Source: Rhodospirillales bacterium (GTDB lineage: Bacteria; Pseudomonadota; Alphaproteobacteria; Rhodospirillales; Defluviicoccaceae). From it: 64,000 bases of DNA. The number at the start of each line of letters is the position of its first letter. The stretch's first letter is position 1. Position numbers and translations under genes: made by a program. The notes beneath the pieces are model-generated. The model saw only the letters and a program-made list of their open reading frames with translations. It ran no database searches and was not told the origin of the DNA. This document shows positions 54,608 through 64,000 of the stretch, piece after piece. The stretch lies in NCBI GenBank assembly GCA_016712375.1, contig JADJRE010000006.1, positions 62,001 through 126,000 on the forward strand, in the 5' to 3' direction.

Positions 54608-54963
54608 TCCAAGGCTCCCTTCCGCCATTCGTATATAAATCCGACGGTCAGGATTGCCAGGAAAAGCATCATCGACCAGAAGCCGAAGACACCGATATCT
54701 CCCAGCGCTACAGCCCAAGGAAAGAGGAAGGCGACTTCAAGATCGAAGATGATGAAAAGGATGGCCACGAGGTAGAAACGAACATCGAATTTTCCGCGTG
54801 AATCCTCGAACGGATCGAAGCCGCACTCGTAAGCAGCATTCTTTTCAGGGTCCGGACGCTCGCCAGCCACGATATACGACGCGCCCACTGCCACCCCGGC
54901 GATAACCACGGCAAGGCCGATGAAGATCAGTATCGGTAGATATTCGATAAGCAGGGGAGACAA
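54598..54963 (-). CDS. nuoA: NADH-quinone oxidoreductase subunit A
   Basis: Three-helix membrane subunit, 121 residues, first gene of the complex I operon. Motifs: EKNAAYECGFDPFEDSRGKFDVRFYLVAILFIIFDLEVAFLFPWA in consecutive blocks, with the conserved Glu/Asp near the quinone tunnel. The ATG at 54963 is 33 bases after tRNA-Asp on the same strand. Confidence 0.97.
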   Translation of the reverse strand: MSPLLIEYLPILIFIGLAVVIAGVAVGASYIVAGERPDPEKNAAYECGFDPFEDSRGKFDVRFYLVAILFIIFDLEVAFLFPWAVALGDIGVFGFWSMMLFLAILTVGFIYEWRKGALEWE

Positions 54964-54996
54964 GTGGTCCTCGTGGCGCAGCGGGGGGAAGGCGGG

Positions 54997-55073
<77 letters not shown>

Positions 55074-55159
55074 GGACTTCCGCCGCCCGGCAAGATGCGA
55101 GGATCTATCCCCTTGCGCCGGAGGGTGTCAAGGAACACGCGGCCTAAAGCTGCGATGCA

Positions 55160-55999
55160 TTAGCTGCCGGGATCGCCGGTCGTGGTGATATTCATCACCC
55201 GGCCGCAGTGCTTGCAGTGCACGGCATCGGGATCATGCCGGGTAAGGCCGCAGTCCGGGCAGCGGACGTGAACCTTACGCGGCCGGAACACGGCTTGAAT
55301 GAGCCGCACGAACAGCGCGAAGCCGATCAGCATGATGGCGACGGCGGTAAGACGACCGTAATCGCCAACCAGCACGACGTCGCCGAACCCGGTTGTGGTA
55401 AGCGTCGCGACCGTGAAGTAGAGCGCGTCGATATAGGTGGCGATGTCCGGATTGTGCTGGTGCTGGGTGACGAAAACGATGGCGGTGATGATGAAGACGA
55501 AAACCACAAGGTCGACGACCGCCACGATGATGTGCTGGTTCCGCCCAACAAGGGGAAAGCGGCGGCGAAGATCCTGCAGCAGACGATAAGAGCGCAGCAG
55601 GCGAACCGCCCTCAGCACCCGCAGGAAGGCCCAGTTCTCAATCAGCAGCGGAAGCAGCAGCGTCAGGATGACGACGAAGTCGGCGATGGTTACCGGATCG
55701 GCAAGATACCGCCAGCGGCGGCGCGCGATGAACACCCGAGCGCAAAAGTCGAGCGCAAGCACCGTGGCGATAACCATGTCGAGGTAAATCATCGACGGCA
55801 TCGGCGGAGTGAGCGAGTCATAGATGAAAAAGCTGACGGTGAGCAGGTCGAAGATGAGCAGACCGTAACGGAAGCCCTCCGATACCGGGCCTCGCCCAGT
55901 GTAGAGACGCAGCAGACGCACGCGGAGGCGGTCCAGGGGGCGGCCGTCCGCTTCCGGTGCTGCAGAATTGTCCGTAGCACTGCCGGTTCGCTGGATCAT
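55160..55999 (-). CDS. Voltage-gated-type potassium channel with C-terminal zinc ribbon
   Basis: 279 residues with six membrane segments. There is an S4-like voltage-sensor helix (LRVLRAVRLLRSYRLLQDLRR, Arg every third or fourth residue) and a pore loop with filter TLTTTGFGDV in place of the commoner TVGYGD. After the last helix come VRCPDCGLTRHDPDAVHCKHCGRVM, read as two CxxC pairs of a zinc ribbon. The ATG at 55999 overlaps the preceding gene's stop (ATGA), so it is translated with the treY-antiporter gene. K+ selectivity is inferred from the filter. Confidence 0.88.
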   Translation of the reverse strand: MIQRTGSATDNSAAPEADGRPLDRLRVRLLRLYTGRGPVSEGFRYGLLIFDLLTVSFFIYDSLTPPMPSMIYLDMVIATVLALDFCARVFIARRRWRYLADPVTIADFVVILTLLLPLLIENWAFLRVLRAVRLLRSYRLLQDLRRRFPLVGRNQHIIVAVVDLVVFVFIITAIVFVTQHQHNPDIATYIDALYFTVATLTTTGFGDVVLVGDYGRLTAVAIMLIGFALFVRLIQAVFRPRKVHVRCPDCGLTRHDPDAVHCKHCGRVMNITTTGDPGS

Positions 56000-58900
56000 G
56001 GCGGGCCGCTCCGGTCCAGGCGGCGGATAATGGGTGTGACGGAAATACCATGGACGACGATCGAAACCAACACGATGAAGCTGGTGATCGCCCACAGCTG
56101 GTGGGCAGCCTCGAACGTCGCCTCGTTCAGCGCATAAACGAGATAGTAGAACGAACCGATGCCACGAATCCCGAAGAAGCCGAGGATCAGCCGCTCGCTT
56201 AATGGCATTCCGGTGCCGATGAGCCCGGCAAGCCCAGCCACCGGACGAACGACCAGCAACGCGAGCAGGCCGGTCACAAGCCCGCTCCACGTCAGCACCT
56301 CCAACAGCCCCCCTTCCAGCGAGACGCCGAACAGCACGAGAATCAGCATCATCAGCAGGCGCTCGAGCTGTTCCGAAAACTCGTGAAGCTTCTCGTGATA
56401 CTCGTGCGTACGTTCTTCGTGCCGCAGCGTCAGTGCGGTAACGAACACGGCGAGGAAACCGTAGCCGTGCGCAAGCTCAGTGAGGCTGTAGGACAGGCAA
56501 GTGATGCCGAGCGAGACGAAGCCGTCGCCAGTACGTGATAGGCGTGCGCCACTGGGAAGCCGGAACGTGAGCACACCTAGCACCTTCCCCACCGCCCAGC
56601 CGACCGCGAGGCCGGCCGAGAGCTTCCACAGGACATCCTCCAGCAGCCAGTCGCCCAGCCAGTCAGGCGCTCCAGCAAGGCCGCCTGCCGCGGCGGCGAT
56701 GGCGAGGTTGGTGAACGGAAAGGCGAGGCCGTCGTTGAATCCCGCCTCGGAGGTCAGGCCGAACCGTACTTCATCCTCCTCCCCGGATCCGGGCGGCCCG
56801 ACCTGCACGTCCGACGCCAGCACCGGGTCGGTGGGCGCCAGCACGGCACCCAGCAGCAGGGCGGAAACAAGCGGCAAACCCGCCACGCCCCAACCCAGCA
56901 GCGCGATGCCAGCGATGGAGAGCGGCATGGTGATTCCGAGCAGCCGCCACGTGACGATCCACGACCGAAAACCGGGCGGCCGGTCGAGCTTCAGCCCGGC
57001 GCCCATCAGCGCGACGATGACCACCAGTTCTGTCAACCGCTCGGTGATCTCCGGGTAACGCAGCGACAATGCCTCCTCCCCCGGCACCGCGTAACCGATC
57101 AATGCACCCAGCAGCACGCAGAAAATAGGCAGCGACAGCGGCAGATCCCTCAGCACCATCGGCAGCCACGCCGTTAGTGCGGTGACCGGCGGCTGTGCCA
57201 GCACCGCTACCGGAAAGTCGACCAGCACCGATCGCAGCGGCAGCTGCTTTCCTTCTTCGCCAACAATCCTGCGACCGGTAAACACGTCTTCCCACGGTTC
57301 GTCGGTGGCCGACGCCGGCAGAGCCAGTGCGGTGTCGCCCCACACAGTACCCACCGGCCACTCGCCGGCCGGTGCCAGTAGCGCGGCAGCCAGCCGTGGC
57401 ACAATCGTCAGCACCCGCCCCGTCCCATTGCCACGGACATAGGCGCAAACGTTGTCGGCCCGGCCACCCACCACTTCCACTGGGATGTAGGGTGCGCGCA
57501 AAAACAGCTCCGGACGGTCCCGGCGCAGCGACAGCAGCCGCCAGAAAACGAACAACTTGACCGTGCCGTCCGACCATTCCCGAAGCAGTCTCGGCGCCAG
57601 CCCCTCACCTTGCTGGGCGAACGCCTCGGGGAGACGCACCAAGCGCGCCATCCGGTCTTCGAAATCGACCGGTCGCCGATTGTCGGGGTCAACCAGGCTG
57701 AAGTCCCACAGTTCGCAGCCTTGATAGATGTCAGGAACTCCGGGGGCGGTAAGCTTGATGGTCGCCTGGGACAGTGCGTTGAGCACGCCGGCGATCGCTA
57801 CCGGCCGGTGGAACTCGCGGAAGTCGTCGAGGAAAGGATTGCGCCGCGAAACATCGAGGCAGCTGCCGATCAGCGACAGCAGGGCGTCTTCGTATTCCTG
57901 GTTCGGGTTGATCCAGCTCGAGTGCGTCTTCGCCTCTCGAACCGCTTTGATCATGTATTTCCGCAGTCGCTCGGTGAGAGTGTCTACCGCCGCCGGATCC
58001 AGATCGCCGGGCGCATGGAATTCCGACGGCCAACAGCCGACCAGCGCCTGGTAGAACACGTACTCGTCGTTGCTGCTGGGAGCGGGCTGGTCATTGACCA
58101 TCGCCTTCCGTCGATGGTTAAGCATTACCCAACGGCGCACCCGGCGGCCCCACTCAGTTGGGATTTCCGACAGCACGTCAATACGGACACGCGCGTCTTC
58201 GCCACGCTTGGTGTCATGCGTCGCCGTGGCCAGCATGGTTGTCGGCCAGCGCCGCGCCACGTCTTGCATCGCCTTGTGGAAGGCGGCGACGGTAACGCCA
58301 AAGCGCTGCGGCTCACCACCCACCTCGTTAGTCGATATCAGCCGGTTGTAGCGGTAAAAGGCGGTGTCTTCGACGCCCTTTGCAGCTACCGGCCCGGTGT
58401 ATTGCTGGAACTTCATTGCCAACCGGCGCACCTCGCGACGGCTAAAACGACCCGAGTTCCCCGCCAGATCGGTGCTCAGTGCTGCCTGGATGAAGTCAAA
58501 GACGCTCTTGTCGGCGCGCAGGCTCCGCCGCCTCGCATGCGCCACCGCCCAATCGATAAGCCGCCGGTCGTCCGACGAGGCGCCGTCGGCATCAACGTAG
58601 GTGCGATATACGGGAAAGCTCGCCGCAACCTCGCGGAGCGCCTGGCGCAGGCCCACCAGTGTGTAGTCCCGGGTCAACCAGCTGGTCTCGGTCAGGTGAT
58701 TATACTCATTCGCCAGAACCCGCAGCTCGCTTGCCAACTCAAAGTCCATCACCTGCCGGCGGCTGACATAGGCGATCTCCTCGAATGACGAGGTTTCGCC
58801 GACGATGCGCTCATATACCCGGAGCAGTCCCGCTTCGCCGGCCGGATCAAGAAACAGTCCGTGCACGCGGTTGAGGAACTCATAACCGGTGGTGCCGGCG

Positions 58901-60111
58901 ATCGGCCAGTCCTCACGCAGCCGCTCATGCGGCGCCAGAATCTTCTCCACCACCACCCAGAACAGCGGCGCCTCCCCCTCCGCGTCGGCGTTGGATCGCA
59001 CGTTGAGAGCGCCGAGGGCACTTTCCTGCAAACGCTGCAGATATTGCTTGGGATCGAACAAGCCATCGACATGGTCGATGCGTAGCCCTTGCACCCGGCC
59101 GCGGCGGATCAGGTCGAGCACCAGTCGATGAGTATCCTCAAACACCGCCGGCAATTCGACCCGAATGCCCGCCAACTCGTTGATTTGGAAGAAGCGGCGG
59201 TAGTTGATCTCTTCCGCGGCAACACGCCAGTGGGCGACCCTGTAGTGCTGACCCTCCAGCAGTTCGTGCTTCCAGCCCAACATCTCGGTGTCGTCGGCCG
59301 CGTTCAGCTCAGCCAGGGTGGTCTCGATCGATTTCGCCAACGCCGCGCTGCTCGCCGCCACTTGCGACAACTGCTGCTTCAGCCGCTCGCCCTCGGCGCG
59401 CCGCACCGCCTGCTGGCGGATCGTCGGCGACCAGTCCCGGATGTCGCGGAATTGCGCAATCAGATCCTCCATCGCCACCAGCACGACGGCATCTGACCCC
59501 TCATCGGTTGCATGCGCCGCGCGGTAGCGCCGCACGACGGCGCGCAGGATCCGTTCGTACTCGCCCGGCGTTACGGGAAACCGATGCTCGAAGTAACGGA
59601 TGCCAAAGGCGCCGGTGGCGGCGTCGAAGCTCAACCGCAGATCACCTGCCTCGAGGACACGGCCGTAATGGTCGCCGAGCATCGGGATCAGCACTTTGCC
59701 GCGCAACTCCGGCTTGCCCGGATTCCAGTCGATGTCGAAATAGCTGGCGTAGGGCGACTCCTCTCCCCACTCCAGAACGTCCAGCCACCAGGCGTTGTCG
59801 TCGTGCCCAATGCCCATGTGGTTGGGAACGAAATCCAGCACCTGGCCAAGGCCGTTGCGGGTTAGCGCTTCACTGAACGCCTCGAACGCCGCCTCGTCGC
59901 CGAGTTCCGGATTGAATGCGTTGTGGTCGGTGATGTCATAGCCATGGGTGCTCCCCGCCCGCGCCTTGAGATAGGGGGACGCATAGATGTGACTGACGCC
60001 GAGAAGACCTAGGTAGGAGGCAATCCTCGAGGCATCGGCAAAATTGAAGTCTTTGTTGAATTGGATCCGGTAAGTCGCCCTGGGTACCTCAGGAACTTCG
60101 GCCAAAGTCAT
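55996..60111 (-). CDS. treY: Maltooligosyltrehalose synthase fused to a Na+/H+ antiporter
   Basis: One open frame of 1371 residues. Residues 1 to about 965 are TreY (GH13), which turns the reducing end of maltodextrin into a trehalose unit. Motifs: LDFVPNHMG (93-100), LRIDHVDGLFD (nucleophile Asp, ~345), VVVEKILAPHE (acid Glu, ~387) and ATHDTKRGEDAR (~632). From ~975 on it is a CPA1 Na+/H+ antiporter with about twelve membrane segments (VVIVALMGAGLKL, AVLAPTDPVLASDVQ, SEAGFNDGLAFPF). The start at 60111 has a GGGGAGG site and overlaps treZ by 23 bases. A lost stop codon near 57200 would also explain the fusion, since indels are frequent in this sequence. Confidence 0.85.
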   Translation of the reverse strand: MTLAEVPEVPRATYRIQFNKDFNFADASRIASYLGLLGVSHIYASPYLKARAGSTHGYDITDHNAFNPELGDEAAFEAFSEALTRNGLGQVLDFVPNHMGIGHDDNAWWLDVLEWGEESPYASYFDIDWNPGKPELRGKVLIPMLGDHYGRVLEAGDLRLSFDAATGAFGIRYFEHRFPVTPGEYERILRAVVRRYRAAHATDEGSDAVVLVAMEDLIAQFRDIRDWSPTIRQQAVRRAEGERLKQQLSQVAASSAALAKSIETTLAELNAADDTEMLGWKHELLEGQHYRVAHWRVAAEEINYRRFFQINELAGIRVELPAVFEDTHRLVLDLIRRGRVQGLRIDHVDGLFDPKQYLQRLQESALGALNVRSNADAEGEAPLFWVVVEKILAPHERLREDWPIAGTTGYEFLNRVHGLFLDPAGEAGLLRVYERIVGETSSFEEIAYVSRRQVMDFELASELRVLANEYNHLTETSWLTRDYTLVGLRQALREVAASFPVYRTYVDADGASSDDRRLIDWAVAHARRRSLRADKSVFDFIQAALSTDLAGNSGRFSRREVRRLAMKFQQYTGPVAAKGVEDTAFYRYNRLISTNEVGGEPQRFGVTVAAFHKAMQDVARRWPTTMLATATHDTKRGEDARVRIDVLSEIPTEWGRRVRRWVMLNHRRKAMVNDQPAPSSNDEYVFYQALVGCWPSEFHAPGDLDPAAVDTLTERLRKYMIKAVREAKTHSSWINPNQEYEDALLSLIGSCLDVSRRNPFLDDFREFHRPVAIAGVLNALSQATIKLTAPGVPDIYQGCELWDFSLVDPDNRRPVDFEDRMARLVRLPEAFAQQGEGLAPRLLREWSDGTVKLFVFWRLLSLRRDRPELFLRAPYIPVEVVGGRADNVCAYVRGNGTGRVLTIVPRLAAALLAPAGEWPVGTVWGDTALALPASATDEPWEDVFTGRRIVGEEGKQLPLRSVLVDFPVAVLAQPPVTALTAWLPMVLRDLPLSLPIFCVLLGALIGYAVPGEEALSLRYPEITERLTELVVIVALMGAGLKLDRPPGFRSWIVTWRLLGITMPLSIAGIALLGWGVAGLPLVSALLLGAVLAPTDPVLASDVQVGPPGSGEEDEVRFGLTSEAGFNDGLAFPFTNLAIAAAAGGLAGAPDWLGDWLLEDVLWKLSAGLAVGWAVGKVLGVLTFRLPSGARLSRTGDGFVSLGITCLSYSLTELAHGYGFLAVFVTALTLRHEERTHEYHEKLHEFSEQLERLLMMLILVLFGVSLEGGLLEVLTWSGLVTGLLALLVVRPVAGLAGLIGTGMPLSERLILGFFGIRGIGSFYYLVYALNEATFEAAHQLWAITSFIVLVSIVVHGISVTPIIRRLDRSGPP

Positions 60112-62022
60112 GCCTCCCCGCTGTTTCATCGAGAAAGAAGGCGACACTCCATGGTGCGAGCATCCCTTCCGCGCCTCCTTCGTAGGCCGGTTCCGTGGCG
60201 AAAAGGCGACGCCCGGCTGGTGGCGGCAACTGGTTGATGGAAACCGCATCGGCGGCGAGATTAGCCAGTAGCGTCAACCGACTGCCGTCGCCCAAGGTCC
60301 AGCATACCGCCAGCCCGCTGCCAAAGGTGCCGAGAATTTGTCCGCAGCCGCCGCCTGTTCCCGGCAAGCGCGGGACAATCTCCAGGCGACGAAGCGTCAA
60401 GATCCCACGCGTCCATGCAAGCATTTCAGCATGTCCGGGCGCCTCCATCTCCGCCCAGTCCAGTTTGCTGTTGATGAACGTTTCTACAGCCGTTGGATCA
60501 GGAATGCGGGCACGGGCCAGCGGATCGGCGAATTCCGGAAACCCCGCGAATTCACGTCTTCGTCCTTCGCGCACGGGCGTTCGCAAGTCCTCTCCGAGAT
60601 CGCAGAAGAACAGGAAGGGCAAGCGCGAACCCCACTCTTCGCCCATAAACAGCATCGGCACCGCAGGCGCCAGCAGCAATACCGCGAGGCCTGCTCGAAC
60701 CGCCTCTCGGGGCGCCAGCGCCGCCAAGCGCTCGCCGAACGCGCGGTTGCCGATCTGATCGTGATTCTGCAGAAACGACACGAACGAGGTTGGCGGCAGA
60801 TGCGCGCTCGATTCCCCGCGAACGGCGCCATTGCGAAATTCGAAGCGTCGCCCTGATAGGCGAAGCCTTCGGCCAGACAGCGCGCCAGCCGCCGCGCCGG
60901 ATCGTCGGCGTAGTCAGCGTAGTAGCCCCTGCTCTCGCCCGTCAGCAGCACGTGTAGCGCATGATGGATATCGTCATTCCATTGCGCCACAAAGTGATGC
61001 GGCTCGTTGCTTGCGTCGCGCTTCAGGTAGCGGACGATGTTGTCGTCATTCTCCAGCACCAGGTGAACATGCCGCCCGGCCGCGACTCCCGCGCGAACGG
61101 CAGCGGCGATCTCCTCGAGAATGTCCGGGGACGATGGATCGTCGATGGCGTGCACGGCATCAAACCGCAGCCCGTCGAACCGGTATTCCTCGAGCCAGTA
61201 GAGCGCGTTGTCCACAAAGAAGCGGCGCACCACGGGCTCGGCCACGAAGTCGATCGCCGCACCCCACGGAGTGTGCCTGGACTGATCAAAGAACCGCCCG
61301 GCATAGGCGCCGAGATAGTTCCCCTCCGGACCGAAATGGTTGTAGACGACGTCGAGGAACACCATCAGTTGGCGCGCATGCGCCGCGTCGATCAGGGCCT
61401 TGAGGTCCTCAGGTCGGCCATAAGCGGACTCGGGAGCGAACAGCGTGGCGCCGTCGTATCCCCAGTCCCGGCCCCCCGGAAAATCGGCAATCGGCATCAA
61501 CTCGATCGCCGTTATGCCGAGTTGCGACAGATAATCGAGACGGTCAATCGCCGCCCGAAACGTACCTTCCGGCGTAAAGGTCCCAACGTGCAGTTCGTAA
61601 AGGACCACCTCTTCCCACGGCCGCCCTCGCCAGTCTGCGTTGGCCCACTCATAGGCCAGCGGATTGATCACTTCACTCGGTCCGTGCACGTCATCCGGCT
61701 GAAAGCGTGATGCCGGGTCGGGGACGATCAGACCGCCGTCGATGCGATAACAATATCGGTGACCGGCCGTACCGTCCGGCACGAGCGCTTCGTGCCAGCC
61801 GTCGCCCTTCGGCGACATTGGCACCTCTGCCTCACGCCGCCCAGGATCAAGGATCAACGTCACCTGCGTGGCGTCCGGAGCCCACAGCCGGAAGCGGACA
61901 CCTCCTTCCGGAAGCAGCTCGGCGCCAAAAGGCATCGGATGAGCCAAACCACCGCCAACCGCGGACGATCGGTGCAGCGTTCGATCCAACACGGCGGGCC
62001 ATGGCGCGTTTCGAGGGGACAT
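60089..62022 (-). CDS. treZ: Maltooligosyltrehalose trehalohydrolase (one frameshift)
   Basis: Releases trehalose from the product of TreY; GH13 family, about 644 residues. N-terminal carbohydrate-binding beta domain (GVRFRLWAPDA), then ELMPIADFPGGRDWGYDG, DVVYNHFGPEGNYL, DGLRFDAVHAI (nucleophile Asp) and HLVLENDDN (acid Glu). The frame shifts near 60838. The other frame gives RGESSAHLPPTSFVSFLQNHDQIGNRAFGERL and the C-terminal domain. The ATG at 62022 has an AGAGGAG site; ATG at 61935 (MPFGAELLPEG) is an alternative. First gene of the treZ-treY-channel unit. Confidence 0.92.
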
Positions 62023-62246
62023 CGCCGCAGGTTCTCCTCTGTTGCCAGAAATGCCTTACAAGGAATCGTTCGCGGCACAGAACCGCTACCGCTTGCAGCA
62101 AACTCGAACAAAAGAGGTGGGTTCCCCAAGGAACCTGGACGAGCCTTATCGAGGGTAAGATGATCGCTTGAGCGAGGCAACCGCGGCGGAAGAGTTCCCG
62201 CTCCTGATCGGAGTGCCCGATTAGCCTCAATGACACAGGACTTAGG

Positions 62247-62265
62247 TGATACGATATAACATTAA
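62247..62265 (+). promoter_or_regulatory. Zur-like operator upstream of znuA
   Basis: An imperfect inverted repeat whose right half ATATAACATT matches ten of ten bases of the alphaproteobacterial Zur consensus (GTTATA-A-TATAAC core) and whose left half TGATA differs by one base from TGTTA. It is about 50 bases before the znuA start. Zur with zinc would repress here. Confidence 0.6.
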
Positions 62266-62313
62266 CCACATTTGCCAGCGCGAGCGCGCCAACCTGTTCC
62301 TGCGGAGAGCCCA

Positions 62314-63289
62314 ATGAAGCGCGTCTTTCTCATCATCTTCCTCCTGCTGGCGGCTACCGTGACCTCGCGGGCAAGCGCCTGCGCCGCCGCCACAGGTGAT
62401 CGCAACGATCAAACCGATCCATTCGCTGGTATCGATGGTGATGCAGGATGTAGGCGAGCCGCGGTTGTTGATCGGCAGCGGCGCTTCCCCGCATACCTAT
62501 AGCCTCAAGCCCTCTGATGCCCGCGCATTGCAGCAGGCGGACGTCGTTTTCTGGGTCGGCGAGAGCCTGGAGACCTTCCTGGAGAAGCCGCTGCGAACGT
62601 TGCCGAAGAACGCGCGGGTCGTCCAACTCGCCGAGGCGCCGGGGGTGACGCTGCTTGCCTACAGGGACGCGGGACCTTGGGAAGCGCATGCCCACGGCTC
62701 AGCCGGGCCCAACGTGCAGACGCCATATCACAACCACGAACATTCAGACGGCGACGCACACGCCGGTGCCGACATGCACATCTGGCTCGATCCCGCCAAT
62801 GCTCGAGCGATCGTCATGGCCGCCGCGACGGCGCTGACCGAAGCTGATCCCGACCGAGCCGTACTTTATCGGAGCAACGCGGAGCGAGCCGTGGCGCGAT
62901 TGCTGGCCCTGGATGAAGAGTTACAGCAAACCCTGGCGCCGCTCGCCGGCCGGCCGTACATCGTCTTTCACGACGCCTACCAATACCTTGAACACCGCTA
63001 TGGCATGACTGCCGTAGGCTCCATCACCGTCCATCCAGAACGGCAGCCGAGCGCCCAGCGAGTCGCCGCGATCCGAAAAAAAGTCACGGATGGCGCTGCC
63101 GTCTGCGTCTTCGCCGAACCGCAGTTCGAGCCGAAGCTGGTGCAGACGCTGATCGCCGGGACCAAGGCTCGAGTCGAAGTGCTCGACGCCGACGGCGGCG
63201 TCGGCGTACCAGCCGGTCCGGAGGCGTATCCGATGATCATGCGCAATCTCGCCAACGCGTTGCGGGCGTGCCTTGATCCATCGACGTAA
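62314..63289 (+). CDS. znuA: Zinc ABC transporter substrate-binding protein ZnuA (one frameshift)
   Basis: Periplasmic zinc-binding protein, about 325 residues. The ATG at 62314 has a GGAGAG site and gives a signal peptide (MKRVFLIIFLLLAATVTSRA). The frame shifts near 62390, within a GCC repeat. The other frame reads VIATIKPIHSLVSMVM (zinc His), SGASPHTYSLKPSDA, a His/Asp-rich loop HNHEHSDGDAHAG, DMHIWLDPANA, FHDAYQYLEHRYG and a final Asp region. No znuB or znuC follows; the next gene is convergent. Confidence 0.92.
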
Positions 63290-63301
63290 CAATCCCCGGC
63301 G

Positions 63302-64000
63302 TCAGTGCATCGCCGCCGAGAAGACCCTGGCTTTGCGTGCGCGAATGTAAACGGGCTGGCCGACCCGCAGGTCGAGAGCGTGCAGTTGCGCCCGACCGAT
63401 CTCCGCCTCGATCAGTGCGCCGTCGCCCGCGAGCGACAGTTCGATCTTGGCCACGGGCCCGGCGGCCGTCAGATAGCGCACCACCGCCGGCTGGCCAGCC
63501 ATCACTGCACCATTGAAGATCTCAATATCGTGCGGCCGAACGTAGGCGACCGCCTGGCCGTCGCCATTGACCGTCCCACTCGGCACGACGATCTCACCGC
63601 CACACACCGCTACCTTGCCATCCTCGACACGGCAGTCGAAGCGATTTACGTGGCCTAGGAACTCGTAGGCAAACGATGTCGCGGGATGATCGTAGACTTC
63701 CTGCGGCGAACCCACCTGCTCGATCACCGAATTGTTCATCAGGACCACGCGATCGGCGAGTTCCAGTGCCTCCTCCTGGTCGTGGGTCACGAACAGGCTG
63801 GTGAGCTGCATCTCGTCGTGCAGTCCGCGCAGCCACCGGCGCAATTCCTTCCGCACCTTGGCGTCGAGAGCGCCAAATGGTTCGTCAAGCAACAGAACCG
63901 ATGGTTCGATCGCCAGCGCCCGGGCCAGTGCAACGCGCTGCCGCTGGCCGCCGGAAAGCTGTGATGGATACCGCTTGGCGAAGTGGTCGAGCTGCACCAG
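63302..64000 (-). CDS. cysA: Sulfate/thiosulfate ABC transporter ATPase CysA, C-terminal part
   Basis: About 233 C-terminal residues; the gene continues beyond the right edge, so Walker A is not seen. Present: the signature LSGGQRQRVALARAL, Walker B VLLLDEPFGALDAKVRKELR, switch His in FVTHDQEEALELADRV, and a C-terminal TOBE-type regulatory domain with VRPHDIEIFNG. The pattern KVRKELRRWLRGLHDEM is typical of CysA rather than other CUT1-like ATPases. Convergent with znuA, 12 bases apart. Confidence 0.9.
   Translation of the reverse strand: MVQLDHFAKRYPSQLSGGQRQRVALARALAIEPSVLLLDEPFGALDAKVRKELRRWLRGLHDEMQLTSLFVTHDQEEALELADRVVLMNNSVIEQVGSPQEVYDHPATSFAYEFLGHVNRFDCRVEDGKVAVCGGEIVVPSGTVNGDGQAVAYVRPHDIEIFNGAVMAGQPAVVRYLTAAGPVAKIELSLAGDGALIEAEIGRAQLHALDLRVGQPVYIRARKARVFSAAMH

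Noticed and set aside
61847..62314. 155-residue open frame spanning the treZ start and the znuA leader
   Set aside because: It overlaps treZ in another frame and crosses the Zur-like box and divergent promoter region; composition not protein-like.

Overview
This 64 kb, GC-rich window is chromosomal DNA from an alphaproteobacterium, most likely of the Rhodospirillales type. The evidence is gene content and order. There is a complete nuoA-N operon followed on the same strand by birA, coaX, rnj, mce, a DUF1467 gene, proS and lolC/lolD. The pdhA-pdhB-pdhC-lpd cluster has a lipoyl domain on PdhB. ProRS is the short form, and eno lies next to an ftsB-like gene. The genus cannot be fixed from the sequence alone. 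The treY/treZ genes would suit a glycogen-storing organism, but that is inference.

Layout. 1-4270 (minus): pyruvate dehydrogenase complex. 4425-8794: an accessory block inserted between pdhA and ftsB, made of a badly frameshifted ACP/fatty-acyl-AMP-ligase/PlsC gene (plus) and an AT-richer TIR-domain gene (minus). 8902-13157 (minus): ftsB, eno, a zinc alcohol dehydrogenase, a YciE/F-like ferritin-fold protein and a small lipoprotein. 13467-17665 (mostly plus): tpiA-secG-pyrG, a minus-strand molybdate-binding Mop protein, and kdsA. 17864-25573: a small Cys-rich protein, mutT and argJ (minus), secA, and a membrane GGDEF-EAL regulator. 25605-28561 (minus): a KefB-type antiporter and an AI-2E family protein. 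28753-30256 (plus): a PilZ protein plus an unknown partner. 30251-32214 (minus): the glutathione formaldehyde-oxidation pair. 32283-40650 (minus): two small secreted proteins, then lolD/lolC, proS, mce, rnj, coaX and birA. 40655-54963 (minus): all fourteen complex I genes, preceded by tRNA-Asp. 55160-62022 (minus): treZ, then treY fused in frame to a Na+/H+ antiporter, then a voltage-gated-type K+ channel, all with overlapping gene ends. 62314-64000: znuA behind a Zur-like box, and the 5'-truncated end of cysA.

The strongest candidate for a new system is treZ / treY-antiporter / K+ channel. It appears to be one transcription unit joining synthesis of the compatible solute trehalose from glycogen to sodium and potassium movement. 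The PilZ pair and the TIR gene are further candidates.

Sequence quality matters throughout. About twenty genes, including essential ones (secA, proS, tpiA, kdsA, nuoF/G/H/N), carry single-base frameshifts, many at G/C runs, and there is a 21-base G run at 18668-18688. Most of these are probably sequencing errors. The ACP/FAAL/PlsC gene has at least six and may be truly decayed. Because indels are common here, the treY-antiporter fusion should be confirmed by resequencing.
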